Source: CALOBA01 sp942491465
Lineage (GTDB): Bacteria; Pseudomonadota; Gammaproteobacteria; Chromatiales; Chromatiaceae
Assembly (NCBI GenBank): GCA_942491465.1
Contig: CALOBA010000049.1
Coordinates: 62,001 to 126,000, forward strand
DNA: 64,000 nt
Direction of reading: 5' to 3'
Position 1 is the stretch's first letter, and every line of letters starts with the position of its first letter. The notes beneath the pieces were generated by a model. The model did not search any database. It was not told where the DNA came from and worked only from the letters and a program-made list of their open reading frames with translations. A program made the position numbers and the translations under genes. This document shows, piece by piece, positions 49,698 to 57,802 of the stretch.

Positions 49698-50195
49698 CTA
49701 TGAGCCTGTGGGCTCCAGCCGCAAATGACTGATGTCGGGGATGTGCTGTTGCTCGAGTTGCGGTGCGCAATCCACCAGCGTCCAGTCCTCGCCCGGCACC
49801 AGGTCGAGGTGACTGGTATCCGGCGACTGGGGCGGACCGCGATCGTCGATCTCCTCCAGCGGCGCCCCCAACGGCGCCAGGCCCAGACCGGACTCGGCGG
49901 CCGGCGGCACCTGCCCCGGCGATGCGCTCGGCGCGCGCGGCTCGGGCGGCTTCGCGGCGGCGTCCGACGAGACCACGCGCAGCTTGGCGCCGGCCTCGGC
50001 GAAGGCGTCTCGATAGCGCTTGGCCGTTGCGGCGTCGACGCCGCGCTTCACCACCACGCGCCCGCCGGCGAACAGGCGCGCCAGCACCTCGTCGCCGAGA
50101 CCGAACCGCTGCCCGAGTCGCGCACGAACGGTTTCAGGGCTGACGCCTTCGGCGACCTCCCCGGCGAAGACGAGATCGTAGGGGGTTGCGGACAT
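49698..50195 (-). CDS. conserved hypothetical protein
   Basis: The 165-aa protein has a small folded N-terminal domain (YDLVFAGEVAEGVSPETVRA through LARLFAGGRVVVKRGVDAAT; residues 1-~80). A Pro/Ala/Ser-rich linker follows, then a C-terminal acidic segment with the repeated SHLDLVPGEDW and SHLRLEPTGS phrases. No signal peptide or membrane helix. The N-terminal domain is a type I have seen in several gammaproteobacterial proteins of unknown role, but I cannot name it. It is monocistronic on the minus strand. Confidence 0.7.
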   Translation of the reverse strand: MSATPYDLVFAGEVAEGVSPETVRARLGQRFGLGDEVLARLFAGGRVVVKRGVDAATAKRYRDAFAEAGAKLRVVSSDAAAKPPEPRAPSASPGQVPPAAESGLGLAPLGAPLEEIDDRGPPQSPDTSHLDLVPGEDWTLVDCAPQLEQQHIPDISHLRLEPTGS

Positions 50196-50295
50196 CGTTG
50201 ACCTCCGAGACCGGAATCCGGCCTATTGCCAGATGCGCCGCGCGAGCGCCAACGGCGGCGACCACGCTAAGCGATGGCCGCCGGGTCGCGACGGC

Positions 50296-50859
50296 CTACA
50301 TGGGCTTCGACAGCGAGAAGGCACCGCGGATATCGCCAAGGGCATAGCCGCGGGCCTGGTCGTCAGGATAAGCCTTGTCGATCGCCTCGGCCACCTCCGG
50401 CGCGATATCGGTGCCATGGCAGGCCAGGCAGACCGATGCGGTGGGGATCGCCTTCATGAAGCGATAGGTCGGTTGGCCGTCGACGTCGACCACCTCGGCA
50501 TAGCGCATCGGAGCGACCGGCTCGCCGGCGGCGGCACGCTGCTCGAACTGATCGAGGATACGCGCCTCCCAGGCATCCGGGCTGTTCAGGGCGGTGTTGC
50601 GGGTCTTCAGGCTGGTGCGACCCACCGACCAGCCGGATTGGGCCGACAGGGACTCGGCGATGGCCGGGGCACGATCATGGCAGACGGTCACCGCGGCGGG
50701 CGGACCGCCCTCGGTCATCGCCGTCTTCAGCTCGCCCTGCAGGGTGCCGGCGAACTGCTTGATCAGGGCCTTCGCCTCGGCGGCCGGGTCTTCGGGCGCC
50801 TCGGCGCTGACGGTGGCGGCGACGAGCAGCATCGGGATCAGGGTCAGGTAGGTACGCAT
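50296..50859 (-). CDS. DUF3365 periplasmic c-type haem protein (Tll0287-like)
   Basis: The 187-aa protein has a signal peptide (YLTLIPMLLVAATVSA, cleavage near residue 19). The DUF3365 domain has CHDRAPAIAESLSAQSG near 60 and one haem-binding motif CLACHG (near 146-151). PMRYAEVVDVDGQPTYRFMK is the central conserved block. Members bind haem c and are proposed redox sensors. The ATG follows a proper ribosome-binding site (GGAG, reading leftwards from 50870). It is divergent from the asparagine-synthetase-like gene with a 190-bp gap. Confidence 0.88.
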   Translation of the reverse strand: MRTYLTLIPMLLVAATVSAEAPEDPAAEAKALIKQFAGTLQGELKTAMTEGGPPAAVTVCHDRAPAIAESLSAQSGWSVGRTSLKTRNTALNSPDAWEARILDQFEQRAAAGEPVAPMRYAEVVDVDGQPTYRFMKAIPTASVCLACHGTDIAPEVAEAIDKAYPDDQARGYALGDIRGAFSLSKPM

Positions 50860-51049
50860 GGCGTGAGGGCTCCTGTAACGGATTGAAGTCGTTGGGATCG
50901 GGTCGATCGGCTGGGACAGTAGCGGGGAACGCGGTCCGGCGCCATGGCCTTTCGCAACCGCCGCCGGCGCGGCTCACGTATACTCGCGCTCCGTTGGAGC
51001 GGGCCCGTGCGGGGCGCCGCACCGTCAGCGCAGTACACCGAGGAAAACC

Positions 51050-52906
51050 ATGAGCGGCATTTTCGGATGGGTCGGCGCCATCGCGAGCCCCGAGACGTCA
51101 GGCAGCATCCTAGAAGGTATGGCCGCGGCCAGCGACGCCAATACCGGCTCGCCCGCAACGCTGCGCGAGGGCCTGTTTCACGCGGGCACCGACGCGCCGC
51201 GCGCCGAATCCTCCATGCTGCTCCATGCCGACGCCGAACTCGGCGTCTGCCTGTCGGACCCGGTGACGCTCGCGCGCCGTGACGGCACGGGCCGCGAGTC
51301 GGCCGACGCGGCACAGCTAGCGGCGGCCTATCGACAAGACCCCGGCGGGCTCGTCTCGCGGCTGCGCGGCCGATTCGCGTTGGCCATCGCCGACCTGCGC
51401 TCCCGCTGCCTGCTGCTCGCCGTGGATCGGGTCGGCGTGCGCTCGCTGTATGTCCGCCGGCACGGCGATGCCATCTGCTTCGCCAGCCGCCTGCAGGCCC
51501 TCGCCGAGCTCCCGGGTCCAACGCCGACGCTCAGCGATCAGGCGCTGTTTGACTATCTCTACCTGCAGATGGTTCCGAGCCCCGGCAGCATCTACGCCGG
51601 CGTCCACAAGCTGCTGCCGGCCCAGGAGCTGCGCATCCCGTTCGCCGGCGGCGCCGGCCGCGAGCAGGCGCGCTTCTACTGGGAGATGCCCTATGTGGAG
51701 CGCAACGCGGACGGGCTCGACGGCCTGACCAGGCAGTTCCGCGACCTGCTGCCGCAGGTCGTCTCCACCGCCGCCGCCGGCACCGAAGCGTCGCGGGTCG
51801 GCTGCTTTCTCAGCGGCGGCACCGACAGCTCCACCGTCGCCGGCACTTGGCGAGCGCTCGCCGGCCAGCCGACCCCGAGCTACTCCATCGGCTTCGCCGC
51901 GGAGGGCTTCGATGAGATGGCCTACGCCCGCATGGCCGCCCGACACTTCGACACCGACCCGCGCGAGTACTACGTGACCCCCGCCGATGTGGTCGACAGC
52001 ATCCGCCGGGTGGCCGCGTTCTGCGACGAGCCCTTCGGCAACGCCTCCGTCGTCCCCGCCTATCTGTGCGCCCGCAACGCCCGCAACGACGGCATCGAGC
52101 GACTGCTCGCCGGCGATGGCGGCGACGAGATCTTCGGCGGCAACGAGCGCTATTACACCCAAGCGCTGTTCGAGCGCTACGGCCGGGTGCCGGCACCCCT
52201 GCGCACCCTGCTGCAGACGCTGGTCGGACTACCCGGCGCCCAACGTGTAGCGCCGATACGCAAGGCGGCGAGCTACATCGCCCAGGCCCGGGTGCCGCTG
52301 CCGGATCGCTTCCAGACCTACAACTTCCTGCATCGCACCGCGCTGACGGAGATCTTCGAGCCCGATTTTCTGGCCCGTGTCGACACCGAGGGGCCGCTGG
52401 AGAACCTGCGCGAGGTCTATCACCGCACCCGCGGCGCGGCCACCGTCAACCGGATGATGCACCTGGACTTGAAGATCACGCTGGCCGACAACGACCTGCG
52501 CAAGGTCAACCAGGCCTGCGCCCTCGCCGGCATGGACGTGCGCTATCCGCTGCTCGACGAACGCATGCTGGCATTCGCCGCCACGGTGCCGCCGCGAATG
52601 CAGCTGCGCGGCACGCACCTGCGCTGGTTCTTCAAGCGGGCGCTGGCGGACTTCCTGCCCGCGGAGATCATCGCCAAGCGCAAGCAGGGCTTCGGCCTGC
52701 CGGTGGGGCTGTGGATGGCGGAATACCCGCCGCTGGCCGAGCTCACCCAAGACAGCATCGATGCGCTGCGCCAGCGCGGCATCGTCGCGCCGGCCTACCT
52801 CGACTGGGTATGCGCCCAGCACCGCGAGAGCCACGCCTCCTACTACGGCGTGATGCTCTGGCTCCTGGTCATGCTCGAGCAGTGGCTACAGGCCCGCAAC
52901 CTCTAA
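51050..52906 (+). CDS. asparagine synthetase-like protein lacking the glutaminase cysteine
   Basis: The 618-aa protein has an N-terminal class II amidotransferase-like domain (1-~200) and an ATP-pyrophosphatase synthetase domain (~210-600). The synthetase signature CFLSGGTDSSTVAGTW (near 248-263), LLAGDGGDEIFGGNERYYTQ (near 345) and KRKQGFGLPVGLWM are intact. The N-terminus reads MSGIFGWVG: the catalytic Cys2 is Ser (AGC), and the RGPDD/NGEIYN glutamine-site motifs are also missing. It should therefore not hydrolyse glutamine and may use free ammonia or another nucleophile, perhaps in cell-surface polysaccharide or peptide modification. The start follows a good GAGGA. Confidence 0.88.
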   Translation: MSGIFGWVGAIASPETSGSILEGMAAASDANTGSPATLREGLFHAGTDAPRAESSMLLHADAELGVCLSDPVTLARRDGTGRESADAAQLAAAYRQDPGGLVSRLRGRFALAIADLRSRCLLLAVDRVGVRSLYVRRHGDAICFASRLQALAELPGPTPTLSDQALFDYLYLQMVPSPGSIYAGVHKLLPAQELRIPFAGGAGREQARFYWEMPYVERNADGLDGLTRQFRDLLPQVVSTAAAGTEASRVGCFLSGGTDSSTVAGTWRALAGQPTPSYSIGFAAEGFDEMAYARMAARHFDTDPREYYVTPADVVDSIRRVAAFCDEPFGNASVVPAYLCARNARNDGIERLLAGDGGDEIFGGNERYYTQALFERYGRVPAPLRTLLQTLVGLPGAQRVAPIRKAASYIAQARVPLPDRFQTYNFLHRTALTEIFEPDFLARVDTEGPLENLREVYHRTRGAATVNRMMHLDLKITLADNDLRKVNQACALAGMDVRYPLLDERMLAFAATVPPRMQLRGTHLRWFFKRALADFLPAEIIAKRKQGFGLPVGLWMAEYPPLAELTQDSIDALRQRGIVAPAYLDWVCAQHRESHASYYGVMLWLLVMLEQWLQARNL

Positions 52907-52944
52907 GCCCCCGCCGCATTCCATCGTTTTCTGTCGGGCACGAC

Positions 52945-53050
52945 TTAGGATCGGTTCAGAAACAAGTGGCGCAGACGCCCGCTCGCTAAACCTTTTGACT
53001 GGCCATTTCGTGGTTGCGCCTGCGCCACTTGTTTCTGAACCTTGACTTAA
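52945..53050 (-). repeat. 105-bp hairpin repeat, copy 4 (inverted)
   Basis: Inverted copy of the element at 20181, 38 bp after the preceding stop. Here the arm carries GTGGCGCAG with a compensating CTGCGCCAC on the other arm (copy 1 has GTGGTGCAG/CTGCACCAC), so pairing is kept despite base changes. It marks the border between core chromosome and the mobile region. Confidence 0.9.
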
Positions 53051-53154
53051 CGGCTCCGAGCGGTTGGAGTTCAGCCAACTGTCCTCGGAACTTGCGATCC
53101 CGATTCCGAGCAGGCTAGACCAGTCCTCGGGCGCCGTGCTCAGGTGCGGTTGTG

Positions 53155-53690
53155 CTACAGCACATCCATCGGCGAGCGCACCGGCACCACCCCCGGCCGG
53201 TTCAGCACCTGCGTGTAGATCATCGTCGTCGCCACGTCCTTGTGCCCCAACAGCTCCTGCACCGTGCGGATGTCGTACCCCGCCTGCAGCAGATGGGCTG
53301 CAAAGGAGTGCCTCAAGCAATGCGGATGCACCCGCTTCGTTCAACGCCTGGTTCTGCGTGCTCGCCGACACCTGCCGCTCCACCGCCAGGTGGCTCAAGA
53401 ATAGCTGCACCTGCGCCTTGCCGACCCGGGAATAGTCCCCTGTACTAAACCCCGGCTGCCCCTCCAAAAACAGCAAGAACCGATGACACCAATCCACATA
53501 GGTCTGCTCCGTGCGCAATGCATAGCGCCGCGCCCGCAACACCTGCGCCAGCTCCTTGAGCAACGGCCGGTCCGTCGCCGCGCGGACATACCGCGGATTC
53601 GCATCGATCGCCTCCGCCGGCGTCACCGGCACCACCCGCGCGCGTCCATCGCCGAGCGATCCCGCCGCCGCCCCTGCCGCGCGCCCTGAC
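53155..53690 (-). pseudogene. tyrosine recombinase of integron-integrase type, internally deleted
   Basis: Reading leftwards, the N-terminal SAM-like DNA-binding half is recognisable: LAQVLRARRYALRTEQTYVD, then WCHRFLLFLEGQPGF and LFLSHLAVERQVSASTQNQA. At about 53335 it jumps, with a frame change, to the last part of the catalytic domain: RVHPHCLRHSFAAHLLQAGY, DIRTVQELLGHKDVATTMIY and TQVLNRPGVVPVRSPMDVL, ending at a TAG (53155-53157). About 150 residues with the first catalytic Arg and Lys are missing, so it cannot be active. The segments resemble IntI/XerD-like integrases, and VRSPMDVL is IntI-like. Its orientation, pointing away from the attC-like sites to the right, is that of an integron integrase. 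Confidence 0.8.
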
Positions 53691-53820
53691 CTGGCTGATG
53701 CGGCAGTTGTCGCGATCCGGCTGGATGCAGCGCGCTGCCCGGCGCGCGCAGTCACAAGCGAGCTGGCCCGATGATCGGTGAGCCGGGGGTTTCTGTGATC
53801 GCGCCGAGCGTCTCGTGATC

Positions 53821-53960
53821 GCGACGACGCTTCAGCGTCGTCGCGCATCCCCGGGCGCTCCAGCGCCCCGTGGACGGGCGCGGCGACGGCGCCGAGCGCT
53901 CGCGGGGCCACGCGCCGCTGGAGCGGCGACGGATGCGTCACGACGCTGGAGCGTCGTGAC
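53821..53960. repeat. cluster of four palindromes with a CGCT-NN-AGCG core
   Basis: Four perfect hairpins: 53821-53844 (11-bp arms), 53853-53868 (7 bp), 53913-53928 (7 bp) and 53937-53960 (11 bp). All share GCT-NN-AGC at the centre with a 2-nt loop (TC, CC, GG, GG). Arm sequences differ, so pairing is kept while sequence varies. It is REP-like. No gene is supported between 53700 and 54080. Confidence 0.85.
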
Positions 53961-54081
53961 GATCAGGCTACGAGCAGCCGGTAGTCGGATTGAGCCTGCG
54001 AAACCCAGCGTCCACCAGCCCGCACGCGGCCATCGCTGAGTTTCGTTCCTCAGCCCAGCCTGCGCGGACCTGTGGCCGATG

Positions 54082-54880
54082 ATAGGGGTAGGGAAGGCTT
54101 GCGCCTCCCCTCCCTCCGAACCGTACGTGCGGTTCTCCCGCATACGGCTCTCCAGTCGGTTGGGTCTGCAACGAGATTGGCTCGCCGGCGCCGGGCGACT
54201 TTCGGGTGAACCGCCTCGGCCCAGCTCAGAGGGCACCGAGGGTGCCGCGTGAACCCGTTACCAGGGCCGCCGTCCGCTCCGTCCATCTCAACGGCCTCAC
54301 CCGTGAGGGCTCGGTATGCTTGTTTAGCCCGTAAAGGGGACTGACGCACTCGGCTCGCGCCTCCGTCTGCAATGGCTTCACGAACCAACCTTCCTGCCCA
54401 CCTTCACTCCGCGCGGCTTTGCTCTCGCGCATTTTCGTCCACCTGAATCGACCCTGAGCAGGGCATGCCCCCCAGCTTCTTGAATGGACCGGCGTCTCCG
54501 CCACGTCGGCTCTTGGTCGTCAGTCGCGAACATTCGCTACTATGTGGGCTCTGACTCCTGCCGATACTCACCTGCACCGACAGGTATCCCGGCCGCACCG
54601 CCTGCTGCCTGTCGTTCCACCCCCAACCACGTGATGCCGACCATGGAACGCTTTACTCGCCGACAACCAGCTTCCACGGTGAGTTTCAGTCTTCGCCACC
54701 TCCCAGCGGGCTCGCCACGACACCCCGCCGAAACGGGTTCGTCATCCTGCAGACCGACAGTTCGCCTCGGGTTGCTCCCCACCCCGCCTCGCGACGACGC
54801 AGTTACCTTCTTCCGGAGCTTCGGCATGCTCCGGCCACGGACTTGCACCCGTGCTGATGAGACGCCCTCAGGGGCGCGCA
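54082..54880 (-). mobile_element. group II intron, ORF-less or decayed
   Basis: On the minus strand, about 800 nt ends in an unmistakable domain V (54118-54150) and a domain VI hairpin (GGGAGGGGAGGC / GCCTTCCCTACCCC) terminating in TAT near 54082. The opposite end (about 54800-54880) has GGGTGCAAGTCCGTGG and adjoining hairpins typical of domain I exon-binding regions. No reverse transcriptase motif (YADD) is found in any frame between them, so the intron lacks its ORF. The exact 5' end is uncertain. Some group II introns insert at integron attC sites, which would fit this location. Confidence 0.75.
54118..54150 (-). ncRNA. group II intron domain V
   Basis: The 33-nt hairpin reads GAGCCGTATGCGG, then GAGAA, then CCGCACGTACGGTTC. 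It has the AGC catalytic triad, the two-nucleotide CG bulge and a GAGA-type loop, the most conserved part of group II intron RNA. Confidence 0.9.
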
Positions 54881-54983
54881 GGGAGCGACGGCAGTCGCGA
54901 CTTCCGCGACGCAGGGGAACGGGATGTTCAGGTCTTTCCTTTTGCCTAACCCAGAACGAGGCAGGTCGTTCCTTTTGCCCGTG

Positions 54984-55119
54984 GGCCTTGATCATCGTTC
55001 CGGCCAAAACCGGATGAACGACATGTGAGATTTGAGCAGAGTGGCCGGCTGGGGGGGTCGGCAGAACCCCGGAAATCTCGTACTCTTGGAAGTGCAAGGC
55101 CTTGATCATCGTTCCGGCC
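54984..55119 (+). repeat. dispersed GGCCTTGATCATC repeats
   Basis: An identical 22-mer starting GGCCTTGATCATCG and ending CCGGCC occurs at 54984-55005 and 55098-55119. Its 13-14-nt core recurs at 55930 and 56192 and, inverted, at 57767-57780. The copy at 55098 lies directly after the stop of the transposase remnant, so it may be an IS end. Confidence 0.75.
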
Positions 55120-55126
55120 ACCCCTG

Positions 55127-55705
55127 CTACGCAGCCATCGGTTCGAGGTAGGCGACGCGCTGCGGTCGGGGTCGTTTTCGGGCGGGTCGCGGGGGCGGGT
55201 CGAGGGCGGCGAGGAGGTAGTCGAACATCGAAGCAGGCGGCTGGCCGAAGAAGCGTTCCGCCGCGGTGGTGCCGTCGGGTCTGCAGATGAAATAGTTGTG
55301 TATTGCGGTGAGCACGGCGAGCTTGCGGTTGCTAAGTCGGTGTTTGCCGTGGTGATGCAGGGCCAGGTGGCCGTTGCGCCCTTCCACGCAGGAGCTGCTG
55401 CGTTGGAAGAGGTCGGCGCATTCGGTGGCGACGATCTCGACCTCGCGGCGTTGGTCGGCGTCGAGGCGCTGCAACGGCGAGTCGGGTTGGCGCAGGGTTG
55501 CCAACAGCTGACGGGATCGCTGCTGCAGTTCGTGGCGCCGCTCGGCGCGGGTGCTGCGCGCCGCCACCCGCTCCAGATAGATCGCCGGGATGAGCTGTTG
55601 GTGCACGAGCGCTTCGATCTCGGGGGCCAGTCCCAACGCCGCGACCTTGGCCTGGATGGTGGTGAAGAAGAAGGTGATGGTCGCCAGCGCGGAGACCGGG
55701 GTCAC
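55127..55705 (-). pseudogene. transposase C-terminal remnant (DUF6399-like)
   Basis: The 192-aa frame ends with a conserved transposase tail: ECADLFQRSSSCVEGRNGHL, ALHHHGKHRLSNRKLAVLTA and FICRPDGTTAAERFFGQPP. This pattern (SSxVEGRN...LSxxKLxxLTxxHN) belongs to a transposase family I know as DUF6399-containing. The N-terminal catalytic half is absent; at its upstream side the sequence turns into GAGACCGGGGTC repeats (55692 onwards). It is therefore a truncated copy, not a functional gene. Confidence 0.75.
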
Positions 55706-55792
55706 GCGGAGACCGGGGTCAGAGACCGGGGTCCAGAGACCGGCAGAGACCGAGAGACCGGGGTCTCAGAGACGGGGTCAGGTCTTTCCTTT
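55692..55792 (+). repeat. irregular tandem GAGACCGGGGTC repeats
   Basis: The 12-mer GAGACCGGGGTC occurs exactly at 55692, 55709, 55722 and 55754 (and again at 56081), with degenerate versions between. It grades into GGGGTCAGGTCTTTCC repeats. It is non-coding and begins at the broken end of the transposase remnant. Confidence 0.85.
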
Positions 55793-55824
55793 TGCCTAAC
55801 CCTTGAACGCACGGGGTCAGGAAC

Positions 55825-56010
55825 GGGGTCAGGTCTTTCCTTTTGCCTAACCCAGAACGGGATTACGGTGACACGTTACCATTTACACTATTTCCTCAAG
55901 CAGGTCTGCCTGTTCGCCTAAGTTTAAGTGGCCTTGATCATCGCTTGGTCCACAACCTTGCGTGCGGGTCAGGTATCAGGCATTTACTTTCACAAAAACA
56001 ATGTGTTATG
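55825..56010 (+). repeat. 186-bp direct repeat, copy A
   Basis: Runs from GGGGTCAGGTCTTTCC to CACAAAAACAATGTGTTATG. It is repeated as 56087-56240 plus 57699-57730, the second copy being split by the ISL3-family element. A 25-mer inside it (TCAGGTCTTTCCTTTTGCCT...) is also present at 54929 and 55778. Confidence 0.92.
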
Positions 56011-56058
56011 CGGAGAGCGGGGTCATGCGGAGAGCGGGGTCATGCGGAGAGCGGGGTC
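56008..56058 (+). repeat. three tandem copies of a 17-mer
   Basis: ATGCGGAGAGCGGGGTC is repeated exactly three times between the two copies of the 186-bp repeat. There are no spacers, so this is not a CRISPR array. Confidence 0.95.
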
Positions 56059-56232
56059 TTTCATTTTGCGTTTTGCGGTGGAGACCGGGGTCAGGTCTTT
56101 CCTTTTGCCTAACCCAGAACGGGATTACGGTGACACGTTACCATTTACACTATTTCCTCAAGCAGGTCTGCCTGTTCGCCTAAGTTTAAGTGGCCTTGAT
56201 CATCGCTTGGTCCACAACCTTGCGTGCGGGTC

Positions 56233-56240
56233 AGGTATCA
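56233..56240 (+). repeat. target-site duplication AGGTATCA, left (right copy 57691-57698)
   Basis: Both flanks of the IS carry AGGTATCA. Eight-bp duplications are the rule for the ISL3 family, and the uninterrupted sequence is visible in copy A of the 186-bp repeat. Confidence 0.95.
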
Positions 56241-57690
56241 GGCTCTTCAGGATTTCAGTAGAATATAATACACTTAATAGACAGTAAGTTACAGCGACAC
56301 AGGTGTTAAGATGGGGACCAACAACGAGCCGCTTCGCCAAGCAATGGCGTTACTTTTAGAGTTTCCGCAAACCCGCGTTGAAGCGGCGTTTGAGGACCGC
56401 GATGGACAGCTCATTGTCACCTTGATCAGCACCCAAGAGGGAACGAATTGCCACCGCTGTAGCCGCTGGATCACGACGCGCAATGGCTGGAGCGAATGGA
56501 AGACCCTGCGCCACTTAGACCTATTGGGCAAGCCGGTTTATCTTCGGTTTCGCCTCCCGCGCTATCGCTGCGACTGCGGCGAGGGGCCGACCACGACCCA
56601 GCAGGTGTCGTGGTTCAACCGTCGCAGCCGGATGACCAAGGCGTATGAGGAGCATCTGCTGCGCGCCTGCATCAATAGCACCTTGAGTGATGTCGCTCAG
56701 AAGGAAGGGGTTTCGATCGAGACCCTCCAAGGTCTGCTCGATCGCCAGATCGCTACGACCCCCGATTGGGATGCCTTGCCGGCGATCGAGGTCATCGGCA
56801 TTGATGAGATTGCCCTGAAGAAGGGCCATCGTGATTTTGTCGCCATCGTGACCGGGCAGAGCGGTGATCAGACCCACATCCTCGGCGTGCTCAAGGACCG
56901 CAAGAAGGCCACGGTGGTCGATTTTTTATCGCGTTTGCCCAAGCGCTTACGCCGAACGGTGCGGGTGCTCTGCAGTGATCTCTACGAGGGGTTCATTGGC
57001 GCGGCGAAGGCGGTGTTTGGGCGCCGTGTGCGCGTGGTCGCCGATCGCTTCCATGTCGCCAAACTTTACCGCGAGGCCGTCGACACGTTGCGCAAGCAGG
57101 AGCTCAAACGGCTCAAGCGCACCCTCTCTACAACCCAGTATCAACGCCTGAAAGGCGCGATGTGGGCCTTGCGCAAACAGCCACAGGATTTGAGCGATGA
57201 GGAACAGGCCGTCTTGGATCGCTTGTTTCATTGGTCGCCGGATTTGAGAGACGCGGTCGCGTTTCGTGATGAGCTGACCGCCGTATTCAATCGCGATGAC
57301 ATCAGTCCCAAGCAAGCCAAGCTCCTATTTAACGGTTGGAGCACTCGGGTGAAGCGCCGTGGGTTGCGCTGCTTCGACACCTTTATCAAGACGCTCAACT
57401 TGCACAAAGATGATATCAGCAACTATTTTCTCGGTCGTCACAACAGCGGGTTCGTAGAAGGGCTGAACAACAAGATCAAGGTCATCAAACGTCGTTGCTA
57501 TGGCCTGCTCAACCGTGAGCATCTCTTTCAGCGACTGTATTTGGATCTCTTTGGCTACTCCCTCTATGGACGGAAGATCAGGGGGTTACACGGTGTCTCC
57601 GGATAGACGATCAGCCGACTTCCGTCACGATTGAGCGCTCAACAACCTGTTTTTGTTAAATATTCGTGCCACGGAAAATCCAAAAGAGCC
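56241..57690 (+). mobile_element. ISL3-family insertion sequence, complete
   Basis: This 1450-bp element has imperfect terminal inverted repeats: the left end reads GGCTCTTCAGGATTTCAGTA and the inverted right end reads GGCTCTTTTGGATTTTCCGT. One transposase gene fills it. Matching 8-bp target duplications and the intact gene indicate a recent insertion. Its GC content is visibly lower than the core chromosome. Confidence 0.93.
56311..57606 (+). CDS. tnpA: ISL3 family transposase
   Basis: The 431-aa transposase has an N-terminal zinc-finger-like region (CHRCSRWITTRNGWSEWKTL; RYRCDCG), a helix-turn-helix segment (ISNTLSDVAQ-like) and a DDE catalytic domain. The acidic residues sit in IGIDEIALKKGH (first Asp), VLCSDLYEGFIGAAK (second Asp) and HNSGFVEGLNNKIKVIKRRC (Glu), all conserved in the family. 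Length is typical (about 400-440 aa) and the frame is intact, so it should be active. It is the only gene of the IS. Confidence 0.95.
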   Translation: MGTNNEPLRQAMALLLEFPQTRVEAAFEDRDGQLIVTLISTQEGTNCHRCSRWITTRNGWSEWKTLRHLDLLGKPVYLRFRLPRYRCDCGEGPTTTQQVSWFNRRSRMTKAYEEHLLRACINSTLSDVAQKEGVSIETLQGLLDRQIATTPDWDALPAIEVIGIDEIALKKGHRDFVAIVTGQSGDQTHILGVLKDRKKATVVDFLSRLPKRLRRTVRVLCSDLYEGFIGAAKAVFGRRVRVVADRFHVAKLYREAVDTLRKQELKRLKRTLSTTQYQRLKGAMWALRKQPQDLSDEEQAVLDRLFHWSPDLRDAVAFRDELTAVFNRDDISPKQAKLLFNGWSTRVKRRGLRCFDTFIKTLNLHKDDISNYFLGRHNSGFVEGLNNKIKVIKRRCYGLLNREHLFQRLYLDLFGYSLYGRKIRGLHGVSG

Positions 57691-57802
57691 AGGTATCAGG
57701 CATTTACTTTCACAAAAACAATGTGTTATGAATCTTCGGAAGCTCTGCCGGGCTGGGTGGACCAAGGGATGATCAAGGCCGTTTAAGTTGACATTTGATA
57801 GT

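Larger units (their letters stand above)
56087..57730 (+). repeat. 186-bp direct repeat, copy B, split by the ISL3-family element
   Basis: Left part 56087-56240, right part 57699-57730. When the 1450-bp IS and one copy of the 8-bp target duplication are removed, the sequence matches copy A over its whole length. Confidence 0.9.

Noticed and set aside
56008..56058. Tandem 17-mers as a CRISPR array
   Set aside because: The repeats abut with no spacers and no cas genes are present.
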